DNA of 57,729 nucleotides from Thermoplasmata archaeon (lineage in GTDB: Archaea > Thermoplasmatota > DTKX01 > JAHFTX01): assembly GCA_023265395.1 (NCBI GenBank), contig JAHFTX010000014.1:1-57729 (forward strand), in the 5' to 3' direction. Positions 42,962 through 51,048 of this stretch are shown here, piece by piece. Both the position numbers and the translations under genes were made by a program. Within the stretch, counting starts at the first letter, position 1. Each line of letters begins with the position of its first letter. Below the pieces are notes generated by a model. It was not told the origin of the DNA, searched no databases, and was given only the letters and a program-made list of their open reading frames with translations.

Positions 42962-43948
42962 TCACCCTCCCGCCGGTTGCTGAGGATCGAGGGCCGCGCC
43001 GCAGCGGCCGCAGAAGGAGAACGCACCGGGCAGCCCCTGGGCGCCGCAGCGCGGGCAGGCCAGTGCGGGGGGCCCGTGGAGGAACTCGGGGGAGCCGCCG
43101 GCGGCCGCCGCGGCGCGCAGGGCGGTGACGTCGCTGCTGCGCTTGTGGACGAAGGCCATCATCCCCTCGTAGGGCTCAGGGGTCGCAAAGTGCAGCGCCA
43201 GCCACTCCCCGGCGCTGGCGATGGTGTTGTTCCAGGCGAGCTCCTTCCAGAAGTTGGTCTGGACCTTGGTGTATCGTAGGCACTCGGGGAACTTGGCCAG
43301 CAGCTGGGTCGCCAGATCGGCCACCGCTGCGTCGAGGGGACCAAGGTCGATGCCGTAGCCGCCCGTGCTACGGTTGGCGGCGGCGATCTGTGCGGGCGTG
43401 GGGGTGGGCACCTCCGCACCATCGCAGCGCACGGTCGGGGCCACGGTCGTGACGAGCCCCCACTCGAGCGCCTCGGCGGCGCTCAGCTTGCGGTTGAGCA
43501 GCAGCAGCTCGCGGGCGCGACGGTCCCCGACGGTCAGGGGCAACCACTGGGTGGCGCCCCCGCAGGCGACCGAGCCGACGCCGACGCCGACCTGGCCCAG
43601 CTGTGCGTGGGCGCCGACCACCGACAGGTCGCAGGCGAGGTGCAGCTCGTTCCCACCGCCCATCGCCATGCCGTTGAGGCGCGCGATGACGGGCTTGGTG
43701 CACCGCAGGATCGACTCGACCGCCTGCTGGAAGACGACCATGTACTTGCGGTAGTGGCGCGGCTGCTGGGTGAAGGTCGCCGCATACTCCCGCACGTCGC
43801 CACCGGTGCAGAAGGCACGCTCCCCCGCCCCGGTCAGGACCACGACACCGATGGTGTCGTCGAAGCTCGCCACCTGCATCGCTTCGGCGAGCTCGAGCAG
43901 CGTGTTGGTGGTGTAGCTGTTGTAGCGGTCGGGGCGGTTGATCGTCAC
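42962..43948 (-). CDS. oah: 6-oxocyclohex-1-ene-1-carbonyl-CoA hydrolase with zinc-ribbon tail; true start upstream
   Basis: Opens the ring of 6-oxocyclohexenecarbonyl-CoA to give 3-hydroxypimeloyl-CoA. It matches BamA/Oah in TINRPDRYNSYTTNTLLELA, FCTGGDVREYA, CTKPVIARLNGMAMGGG and the overall length. The coordinates use the only conventional start, a GTG at 43948, but homology continues upstream in the same frame (HQHGQVATV precedes TINRP), and the frame stays open to 44219. The real protein therefore starts before 43948 at an unconventional codon, or a base error hides the start. The C-terminus carries a zinc ribbon, CPRCG...CGRCG (residues about 299-318), not typical of the family. Confidence 0.82.
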   Translation of the reverse strand: MTINRPDRYNSYTTNTLLELAEAMQVASFDDTIGVVVLTGAGERAFCTGGDVREYAATFTQQPRHYRKYMVVFQQAVESILRCTKPVIARLNGMAMGGGNELHLACDLSVVGAHAQLGQVGVGVGSVACGGATQWLPLTVGDRRARELLLLNRKLSAAEALEWGLVTTVAPTVRCDGAEVPTPTPAQIAAANRSTGGYGIDLGPLDAAVADLATQLLAKFPECLRYTKVQTNFWKELAWNNTIASAGEWLALHFATPEPYEGMMAFVHKRSSDVTALRAAAAAGGSPEFLHGPPALACPRCGAQGLPGAFSFCGRCGAALDPQQPAGG

Positions 43949-44180
43949 CGTCGCGACCTGCCCGTGCTGGTGCAGGAGCAGTTCGCGCGGGTGCAGCTGG
44001 ATCAGCCGTCGGTGCGCCAGCGCCGCGAGCGCCGCCTGGGCATCCGGGAGGATCGGGCGCGCAGGTGCAGGGTCGGGTGGACCGACCAGCGGCGCAGCGA
44101 CGATGGTCCAGACCCCCTGCAGCCTCGGAGGCGCGTGCTCCGCACGCGCCAGCGGCAGGGTGCCTAGGGTGCAGGCGGGC

Positions 44181-44882
44181 TCAGCCTTGTCTCCGAACCT
44201 GTTCGGGAGGCGGGGCCGTCACCGCGGCGGACACCTCTGGGGTAAGCTCGCGCATGACCTTCCCCTCGATGGTCATCAGCAGCTCGCAGAGCGTGCTCTT
44301 GGCGACGCCTTGGCGACGGGCCAGCTCGCTCAGGCTCGTGCGTCGTGGGACGTCGTAGTAGCCCCAGGCCACGGCGGCCTCGAGGACCTCGCGCTGGCGG
44401 TCGGTCAGGGCGGCGGCGCCGTCGTTGTGGGAGATGGCCTTGAGGTGCGCCTGCTGGTGCACGCTGCGGTACCCCTCGATGAAGGTGGCGACCACTCCTT
44501 TCTCTGCCCGCAGCAGCAGTTGCTCCCGACCCCCGCGCACGGGGAGGGGGAAGACCGGCACTGCGCCGCTGGCGCGGATCGCAGCGTCGAGTCCGCACAG
44601 GGGGACCGTCAGCTGCACCTCGAGGTATCCCGGTCCCTCGTCGATGGTCCGCAGCGCCAACACCTGCGGGTGCTCTTGCAAGAGGCCGAGGACCACCTCG
44701 AGCGGACCGCCTTCCAGCCGCGCGTGCTCGAGGCAGGTCCCATCGCCCAGCGGGTAGTAGCCGAGGATGGTCACGCTCGTCGCAGGGACGCGTTGCCCCA
44801 CCAGGGTGCACCAACACTCCTGCGGGGGGATCGCCTCGATGCGGGCAGACCACATCGGTCCTCGGGAGGTCCTCGGGGGCAT
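44181..44882 (-). CDS. Bat-type HTH_10 transcriptional regulator of the benzoyl-CoA operon
   Basis: A 233 aa regulator. The C-terminal domain (about 165-215) reads ALTDRQREVLEAAVAWGYYDVPRR then SLSELARRQGVAKSTLCELLM, the bacterio-opsin-activator HTH pattern. The N-terminal half, with CWCTLVG, YYPLGDGTCLEHA and beta-rich blocks, is probably a ligand- or redox-sensing region. It is the first gene of the operon, so it is likely a local regulator, perhaps autogenous, sensing an aromatic acyl-CoA. The ATG at 44882 has GAGG about six bases before it; 44894 and 44855 are alternatives. The regulator-operon link is inference. Confidence 0.82.
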   Translation of the reverse strand: MPPRTSRGPMWSARIEAIPPQECWCTLVGQRVPATSVTILGYYPLGDGTCLEHARLEGGPLEVVLGLLQEHPQVLALRTIDEGPGYLEVQLTVPLCGLDAAIRASGAVPVFPLPVRGGREQLLLRAEKGVVATFIEGYRSVHQQAHLKAISHNDGAAALTDRQREVLEAAVAWGYYDVPRRTSLSELARRQGVAKSTLCELLMTIEGKVMRELTPEVSAAVTAPPPEQVRRQG

Positions 44883-45052
44883 CAAATGCCTCATCGCGCG
44901 CTCGAGCTCTGCGCACCCAGGGCACTTCCATGGGGCAAATCCATGCCCGCCACCTCCGAGGCGGAGCGCAGGGGGGAGAAGGGCACGCCCCTGCGCCGCG
45001 TTGCCGCGTAAACCATAAGGGGGGCGCTCCCATGGTCGGCAGGAGGCCATGG

Positions 45053-45742
45053 ATGAAGATCCTCTTCCGCGGCCACTCCTTCTTCGAGCTGCAGACCGCC
45101 ACCGGGCTGCGCATCGTCATCGACCCCTACACCGACAACGGCCTGACCAGCGCCAAGCCCAAGGACCTCAAGCCCGACCTGGTGCTGCTCACCCACGGCC
45201 ATGGTGACCACCTTGGCTGCGCCTTGGAGCTCCAGGCGCCGACGGTCTGCATCTACGAGATGAGCACCTACCTCTCGCGGAAGGGACTGCAACAGGTCAC
45301 CGCCATGAACATCGGCGGCTCCTACCGCCACAAGGGCGTCAGCGTGCTCATGACCCAGGCGATCCACAGCAGCGGGATCGCCCCGGCCTCCGGCCCCTTC
45401 GACGGCTACGGCGGCTCGCCCTGCGGCTTCGTCATCGATGATGGCACCACCCGTTTCTACCACATGGGGGACACCGGGCTCTTCGGCGACCTGCGCACCG
45501 TCATCGGCGAAGTCTACAGACCCACCGTCGCCGCGGTGCCCATCGGCGACCTGTTCACGATGGGGCCGCAGCATGGCGCCCTCGCTGCCGCCTGGTGCGG
45601 CGTCCAGCACGCGATCCCGATCCACTACGACACCTTCCCCTCCATCCGGCAGGACCCCGCGCACTTCGTCGATGCGCTCAAGGCCGCCGCCCCCACGGCC
45701 CAGGCGCACGTGCTCAAGCCCGACACGAGCATCGACCTCTGA
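45053..45742 (+). CDS. Metallo-beta-lactamase fold hydrolase (UPF0173-like)
   Basis: A 229 aa metal-dependent hydrolase with an unknown substrate. The metal ligands are in LLTHGHGDHLG (His48, His50, Asp52, His53), with MGDTGLFGDL and a late IPIHYDTFP. The family is often annotated UPF0173. The start at 45053 has AGGAGG six bases upstream; an in-frame ATG at 45032 is less likely. It is divergent from the HTH_10 regulator gene and runs into pyrE and a small gene downstream, forming a possible three-gene operon. A/T-rich sequence near 45008-45018 may be its TATA element. Confidence 0.88.
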   Translation: MKILFRGHSFFELQTATGLRIVIDPYTDNGLTSAKPKDLKPDLVLLTHGHGDHLGCALELQAPTVCIYEMSTYLSRKGLQQVTAMNIGGSYRHKGVSVLMTQAIHSSGIAPASGPFDGYGGSPCGFVIDDGTTRFYHMGDTGLFGDLRTVIGEVYRPTVAAVPIGDLFTMGPQHGALAAAWCGVQHAIPIHYDTFPSIRQDPAHFVDALKAAAPTAQAHVLKPDTSIDL

Positions 45743-45749
45743 GGTGCCC

Positions 45750-46313
45750 ATGGACCCCGCCTCCCGCGAGCGGCTGCGTGTCCTGATCCGCTCCAGGGCC
45801 TACCGAACCGGGGACTTCGTCCTGGCTTCGGGCCGACGCTCGAGCTACTACCTCGACCTGCGCACCGTCACCCTCGACGCCGTGGGGCTCGCCCTGATCA
45901 GCGATGCGCTGCTCGAGCGCGTGGGCCGCTTCGAAGCCCTCACCCATGTGGGGGGGATGGCCGTCGGGGCGGTGCCGCTGGTGTCGGGCCTGTGCATGGC
46001 ATCGGCACAGACCGCCCGTCCGCTGCAGGGCTTCTTCGTGCGCAAGGAGGCCAAGGGCCATGGGGTGGCCACCCGTGCGGCGGCGGCGCGCTTGGGGGGC
46101 AACGACCCGACCGGCGGCACGGTGGTGCTGCTCGAGGACACCACCACCTCAGGAGCATCGACGCTGGAGGCCGCCGAGCTGGTGCGCGCGCTCCCAGCGG
46201 CCGTGGCGGCCGTCATCAGCGTCGTCGACCGCCAGGAGGGTGCCGCCGAGGCCTTCGCCGCCGCCAAGGTGCCCTTCGAGTTCCTCTTCGCCGCGTCGGA
46301 GCTGGCCAACTAG
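45750..46313 (+). CDS. pyrE: Orotate phosphoribosyltransferase
   Basis: Joins orotate to PRPP in pyrimidine synthesis. The 187 aa protein has the expected start GDFVLASGRRSSYYLDLRTV, VGGMAVGAVPLVSGL, the flexible-loop FFVRKEAKGHG (95-105) and the PRPP motif VVLLEDTTTSGAST (126-138). It begins 7 bases after the metallohydrolase stop and is followed after 13 bases by a small unknown gene. The ATG at 45750 fits the family length. Confidence 0.94.
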   Translation: MDPASRERLRVLIRSRAYRTGDFVLASGRRSSYYLDLRTVTLDAVGLALISDALLERVGRFEALTHVGGMAVGAVPLVSGLCMASAQTARPLQGFFVRKEAKGHGVATRAAAARLGGNDPTGGTVVLLEDTTTSGASTLEAAELVRALPAAVAAVISVVDRQEGAAEAFAAAKVPFEFLFAASELAN

Positions 46314-46326
46314 GGAGCGTGCGGCG

Positions 46327-46815
46327 GTGGGCCTGGCCACTCCTCCGGGGCCCTCCTTCGAGGAGATGCTCGCGCAGGCTTCGGGACAGGTCCGCCCCGG
46401 CGGCGGTGCCCAGCTGCGGGCGACGCTCCGACCACTCTTCCAGCACCCGCAGGCGATCGCCGACCAGGCACGGGGCCATCTGCTGCTGGCAGCCGTCGAG
46501 GCGCTGGGGGGGCGCAGCGAGCAGCAGCGTGCCCACTTGCAGGCGGCGCTGAGCGTCGCCGAGGAGAGCGACGACCTCCCCCTGCAGGTCGAGGCGTTGC
46601 TCGCCCTGGCAGGACTCGAGCTCGCGCTCGGGCGCGTCAGCAACGCTAGTGCCGATGTCGCGTCCGCGCGCGTGCTCTCGGCGGCACCCTTGCCCGCGGC
46701 CCTGCAGGCGCGCCTGGAGCTGACGGCAGCGGCCGTCGCTTTGGCGCAGCGCGACCCGGTGGAGGCACGCAACGCCATCGAACGGTGTGCCGCCTACGCG
46801 CGCACCGGGCGCTGA
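46327..46815 (+). CDS. Small helical protein of unknown function
   Basis: A 162 aa, alanine- and leucine-rich protein that looks all-helical, with TPR-like spacing in LQVEALLALAGLELALGRVS and ELTAAAVALAQRDPVEARNAI. No catalytic motif is visible. It begins with a GTG 13 bases after pyrE, so it probably rides on the same transcript. It may be a scaffold or partner protein, but the sequence gives nothing specific. Confidence 0.6.
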   Translation: MGLATPPGPSFEEMLAQASGQVRPGGGAQLRATLRPLFQHPQAIADQARGHLLLAAVEALGGRSEQQRAHLQAALSVAEESDDLPLQVEALLALAGLELALGRVSNASADVASARVLSAAPLPAALQARLELTAAAVALAQRDPVEARNAIERCAAYARTGR

Positions 46816-46887
46816 ACGGGTTGCGCTCACCCGCAGCGGACGACGGACCGACCCGGGCGTGCACCGCAGGGTCACATCGGCGGCAGC

Positions 46888-49035
46888 CTAGGTGACATCG
46901 ACATGGATGACGACGGTCTCGCGCACACCCTCGGTGGCCGTGCCGTCGACCTCGATCGCCAGATAGCCGCTGCCGACCACCCCCACCGGCGCGCGCAGCT
47001 CCAGCTCGAGCGTGGTGTTGGCACCCTGCGCCAAGGTCACGTCGGCGGGGGAGGTCACCGTCAGCGGCAAGGTGGGGTCGGTCAGCGCACTGGTCTGGAA
47101 GCGGTCGACGCCGTTGCCGCTGTTGGCAAGGGTCAGGTGCAGCAGCAGGGTGCTGCCGTTGTGCAGCTGGAGCTGTTGGGGCACATCACTGAGCTGGGCG
47201 CCGCCGCGGCGGCCCACCGACAGGGGCAGGACCACGGTCGTGTTGAGCGTCTGCACCCCCGTCCCGTTGGAGCCCGTGCCAGTACCGATGACGCAGGTGA
47301 GGATGACCGTGAGGTTGCCAGCAGGCCCCGCGGGCGCCCCACTAGGCGGCTGCACGTGGGCCAGCACAGTGGTGGTGCTCTCCCCTTGGAAGGCGAAGGA
47401 GCTCTGGTTGAAGGTGACCTGCCACCCGCGGGGCGCTTGACTGCTGAGCAGGCCGCTGGCGTTGGCCGGACCGAAGTGGCGCACCACCAGCGGCAGCGTC
47501 GCGACGCCGTCGCCGGGGGCGTCGACGCGCTGCGCGCCGCTCTCGAGGGAGACCGTGCCCAGGCGCAGGATCAACGTCAGCTGGGTCTTCTTGCTGTGGT
47601 CCGTGACGCTGCGCACGCCCACGGGCAGCGCGACCGACGCCCCCAGCGGCTGCTGCCCAAGGTCAGGAGCCCCTACGCGGAGGCTGATGTTCCCAGGGGC
47701 GCCGATGTGGAACGTGCGGCTGGCGGACTTGGTGCTCAGGCTCTGGGTGCCGTCCTTGGCGATGCTGCGGACCAGCGAGACGTTCCAGCCCTGCTGGAGC
47801 AAGGCCGCCACGGCGAAGGGATCGAGCCGCGCCTCGATGCGGTCGGCGGTGTTGCCGGTGAGGTTGATCGAGATGTTGGAGATCCGCACCTCCTGCGGCT
47901 GCAGCATCAGCACCGGTTCGGTGGCCACGGCGTCGAAGCCGTAGTGCGGCTCGACCGGGACGAGCGGGGCGGTGGTGAAGGTGACCGCCAGCATCAGGAA
48001 GGCCATCGCGCCGACCACCCATCGCTTGCGCGTCAACCGGCTGACGTCGTTGAGCGGGGGCGGGTGGTTGATCCCCAAGAAGAGGATCAACAGCACGAAG
48101 ACCACCCAGCCGAAATACCCCTTCCACACCGCCAGGACGGCCATGAGCACCAGCACGCCGATGCCGATGTGGCGCGAGGCGCTGCCGAACATCGCCCGGC
48201 TGATGTGGCCCCCATCGAGCTGGCCCGCCGGCAGCAGGTTGAGGAACGTCACCAGCAGGCCGGCCCAGCCCGCCAGTGCCGTCGGGTGCAGCAGGAAGTC
48301 GCCGCTGGTGGGGACCAGCTGCAGGAAGGCCCCAAAGAGCAGCGAAGTCCCCAGGTCCACCAACCCCGACTCGTCGGTGGGGATCGGCTGACCGACGACG
48401 TTGGTCAGGTGCAGGCCGAGCAAGGTCACCGGCACGGCGACGACGAACCCGGCGATGGGGCCCGCGAAGCCGATGTCCATCAGCGCCTTGTTGTCGGGGA
48501 TCGGGTCACGCATGCTGATGAAGGCGCCGAAGGTCCCCAGCGGTGGCAGGGGCATCGGGATGAAGAAGGGCAGCGACGCCGCGACGCCGTGCCGACGGGC
48601 GACGACGTAGTGCCCCATCTCGTGGGTCCCGAGGATCGCCATCAGCGGCAGGGCGAAGTAGAGGGCACCGTTGAGGACGTCATCGGCGGTGAAGAACGCG
48701 GCGTAGTCGGTCTTGCCCATGTAGAGGGCCCAGTTGATGGTCCCAACGAAGATGGTCGAGAGGATCGTCAGTGCCAGCAGCACCCTGTTCCAGGTCGTGG
48801 AGCGGTAGGTGACGTCGGGGCGCCGCGAGACATGCAGCAGGTACTCGCCCCCCTCGAACACCAGCATCGGGATGAATCCCTGCCCCAGCAGGTCCCGACG
48901 CAGCTGGTCGAAGGCGGCCTCGGCGCTCTCGGGCTTGACGTCGACGTAGTAGAGGATCGCGTCATGGTCGGGCCGCTCCTCGATGATGTAGAAGTGGCGC
49001 GAGATGACGCCCCGCAGCCATTCCCCGACGTTCAT
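46888..49035 (-). CDS. Site-2-protease-type M50 membrane metalloprotease with large extracellular domain
   Basis: A 715 aa intramembrane protease. It has a soluble N-terminus of about 80 residues, then helices carrying the zinc motif HEMGH (138-142) and the second motif NLLPAGQLDGGH (266-277), the classic S2P pair. There is a long hydrophobic block to about 350. The rest, roughly 350-715, is extracellular beta-repeat sequence (VTSPADVTLAQGANTTLELE and similar) with no membrane helix. S2P enzymes release membrane-bound regulators. The two membrane-tethered winged-helix proteins earlier in the window are attractive substrates, but that is inference. A TATA box (minus strand) lies about 65-75 bases upstream. 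Confidence 0.88.
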   Translation of the reverse strand: MNVGEWLRGVISRHFYIIEERPDHDAILYYVDVKPESAEAAFDQLRRDLLGQGFIPMLVFEGGEYLLHVSRRPDVTYRSTTWNRVLLALTILSTIFVGTINWALYMGKTDYAAFFTADDVLNGALYFALPLMAILGTHEMGHYVVARRHGVAASLPFFIPMPLPPLGTFGAFISMRDPIPDNKALMDIGFAGPIAGFVVAVPVTLLGLHLTNVVGQPIPTDESGLVDLGTSLLFGAFLQLVPTSGDFLLHPTALAGWAGLLVTFLNLLPAGQLDGGHISRAMFGSASRHIGIGVLVLMAVLAVWKGYFGWVVFVLLILFLGINHPPPLNDVSRLTRKRWVVGAMAFLMLAVTFTTAPLVPVEPHYGFDAVATEPVLMLQPQEVRISNISINLTGNTADRIEARLDPFAVAALLQQGWNVSLVRSIAKDGTQSLSTKSASRTFHIGAPGNISLRVGAPDLGQQPLGASVALPVGVRSVTDHSKKTQLTLILRLGTVSLESGAQRVDAPGDGVATLPLVVRHFGPANASGLLSSQAPRGWQVTFNQSSFAFQGESTTTVLAHVQPPSGAPAGPAGNLTVILTCVIGTGTGSNGTGVQTLNTTVVLPLSVGRRGGAQLSDVPQQLQLHNGSTLLLHLTLANSGNGVDRFQTSALTDPTLPLTVTSPADVTLAQGANTTLELELRAPVGVVGSGYLAIEVDGTATEGVRETVVIHVDVT

Positions 49036-49100
49036 CTGATCCCATCGCCCGTCGCAGAGGATCCCTCGTACGGCTGCGGCCCGGTGTTCGGGGAGGGGCT

Positions 49101-49109
49101 CTATAAATA
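49101..49109 (-). promoter_or_regulatory. TATA box for the S2P gene, inside the 3' end of the upstream gene
   Basis: The minus strand reads GTATTTATAG. It is one of the best TATA boxes in the window and lies over the last codons of the upstream gene, so the S2P gene has its own promoter. Confidence 0.55.
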
Positions 49110-50951
49110 CGTTGCAGCAGCCGCCTGGGGCCCGTCATCGCTGGCGCCGCAGGGCAGTCCACGCACCTGCGTGACATCGACGGTGAAGGGGTGCAGGTCA
49201 TCGAGGGTGAGCACACCCTGCCGCCATCCCCCCAGCTGATGACAGAAGACCGCGACCTCACGAGGCGTGCGCTGCAGCGGCAGCAGCAGCCCCTCCCAAC
49301 GGTCGCGACCGATGGCGGTGGCGACGACGGTGGCGAAGCGCTCGTCGGCGGCCACCAGTGGCAGCGGTTGCTGGTGCAGCAGCAGCGCGTCGAGCCCGCC
49401 GAGTGACGGGTCGCATCCGTCGCTGCGGCGGCGCGCAGCGATACGCTCCCACACCTCCTCGTCGAGGGGCTCCCCAGCTGCCGCCACCGCTCGCAGCAGC
49501 GGGCCGATCGCGACCGCCGGGTGCCCGCTCGAGAGCACCTGCCGCAGCCCCGGCTCCAGCGGTGGCGGGTCGGCCAGCGCCCCGCGCACGGCGGAAAGGT
49601 CGCCAAGCAGCCGCGAGAGCGCCTCCCCCTGCGGGCGCCATCGTCCCCGATGGTCGCGCAAGGTCTCCTCGCTGACGGCGCTGGGTGCACCCACGGGGCG
49701 GCGCAGGCGCCGTCGCGGACGCGGTGCAGACTCCAACAGCGGGCGCACCCACAGGAGCAGGGGCGCAGCGTCCCATCCATCGGCGGTCAGTCCGACCCAG
49801 GGTGCTGCCTGGTGCAACGCGGCGACCACCGCAAGGTGGTCGGCGACCGCCACCCTCCCCTGCGGCTCGAAGGGGCCCTGGGGGGTCCGTCCCACAGCAT
49901 CGGTGGGGAAGTAGCGGCGCCCGGCCTCCGAGGTGGCGAGGCACTCGAGGAACCGCCACCCGCGATCGAGCGCCGCCGCTCCCTGCGGGTGGGAGAGCGC
50001 ACTTGCCCCCAGCCGCGCCAGCGGCAGCAGCGTCGCGATCTGGGCGATCGGCAGGTGCCACGCGCCCTGGGGATCGGGCCGCGCCCAGCCATTGCCCGGG
50101 CGCAGCAGCGTCGTGATCGCCTCGTGGGCCACCAGCAGCTCGAGCAGCCGTGGCAGGGGCTTGCCCGTCAGGTCGGCCTGCACATGGAGCCAGAGCGCCT
50201 GCTGCAGCGCCCCCCGACCGTCGGGCCACCAGGGCAACGCCCGTTCTCGAGCGGTATCGGGTCGCACCGGTCCACGTGCGTCCCAGCGACGCAGCAGCTC
50301 CAAGGGCCGGTGGACCGGACCATGTGCGCTCGCCAGCGGGGCCAACTCGGCCGGATGGCTCGGACGCAGCTGCGACTCGAGCGCCAGCGGGCCGGCCAGC
50401 AGCAGGCGGACGATCAGTGGTCCGTCGGCAAGATGGGCCTGGACCTGCAGCGCCCCTGCGGCGGTCCAGCTCAGCGTCCGCCGCGTCAGCGTGGCCGTCC
50501 CGCGGCGGTCGAGGTCCGTGCCGCTGCCGCTCGGACCCGTCTGGAGCCCCTCGGGGATCGTCGCTGCGCTGAGCGTGGGCCGCTCCTTGGTGCGCCACAG
50601 CAACAGGCCCGGCCCCGGGCGGCGGCGCTTGCGCGGCAACCCGTCGACGAAGGTCAGGGGCTGGGCCGCCGGCTCGGGCACCCACAGCTGGAGCACCCAC
50701 AGTCCGCTGCCCTGCACCGTCGCTGCGCGCAACCAGCCCTCCCCCCAGGGCCCCTGGTGCAGCGGCCAGTCCTGCACCACCAGCGGTCCTGCCTGATCGC
50801 AGCGCGCTGCACCGAAGGCGTACTCGGGGCAGAGGGGGAGACGATGAGTCCCGTCCGTCAGCACGGGCGGCCCCTGGGGGCGTTCCAGGTGCAACGGGAG
50901 GGGTTCGTCCACAAGGGGGGAGTGCCCTCTTGGGCGACAAAGCTTGGGCAT
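49101..50951 (-). CDS. Large protein of unknown function
   Basis: A 616 aa soluble protein that I do not recognise. It is rich in Leu, Ala, Arg and Trp. The N-terminal third (LRAATVQGSGLWVLQLWVPE and neighbours) looks strand-rich; the middle (LLELLVAHEAITTLLRPGNG, then HLPIAQIATLLPLARLG and YFPTDAVGRTPQGPF) looks helical in the manner of an alpha/alpha-barrel enzyme, but no catalytic motif is clear. The ATG at 50951 is chosen as the first methionine before the conserved-looking sequence; longer readings are basic and low quality. It lies between membrane-protein and glycosyltransferase genes, so a glycan role is possible but not shown. Confidence 0.6.
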   Translation of the reverse strand: MPKLCRPRGHSPLVDEPLPLHLERPQGPPVLTDGTHRLPLCPEYAFGAARCDQAGPLVVQDWPLHQGPWGEGWLRAATVQGSGLWVLQLWVPEPAAQPLTFVDGLPRKRRRPGPGLLLWRTKERPTLSAATIPEGLQTGPSGSGTDLDRRGTATLTRRTLSWTAAGALQVQAHLADGPLIVRLLLAGPLALESQLRPSHPAELAPLASAHGPVHRPLELLRRWDARGPVRPDTARERALPWWPDGRGALQQALWLHVQADLTGKPLPRLLELLVAHEAITTLLRPGNGWARPDPQGAWHLPIAQIATLLPLARLGASALSHPQGAAALDRGWRFLECLATSEAGRRYFPTDAVGRTPQGPFEPQGRVAVADHLAVVAALHQAAPWVGLTADGWDAAPLLLWVRPLLESAPRPRRRLRRPVGAPSAVSEETLRDHRGRWRPQGEALSRLLGDLSAVRGALADPPPLEPGLRQVLSSGHPAVAIGPLLRAVAAAGEPLDEEVWERIAARRRSDGCDPSLGGLDALLLHQQPLPLVAADERFATVVATAIGRDRWEGLLLPLQRTPREVAVFCHQLGGWRQGVLTLDDLHPFTVDVTQVRGLPCGASDDGPQAAAATYL

Positions 50952-51048
50952 CAAGGCTGCCACCTTGGCCACCAGCAAGCCCAAGAGGCTCCAGGGGGTC
51001 GACCCTGTCGATGGTGGTCGGTGCCCACGACGACCTAGGGGCGGTCGC

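Noticed and set aside
46903-49239. 778-residue plus-strand frame
   Set aside because: Antisense shadow of the S2P protease gene.
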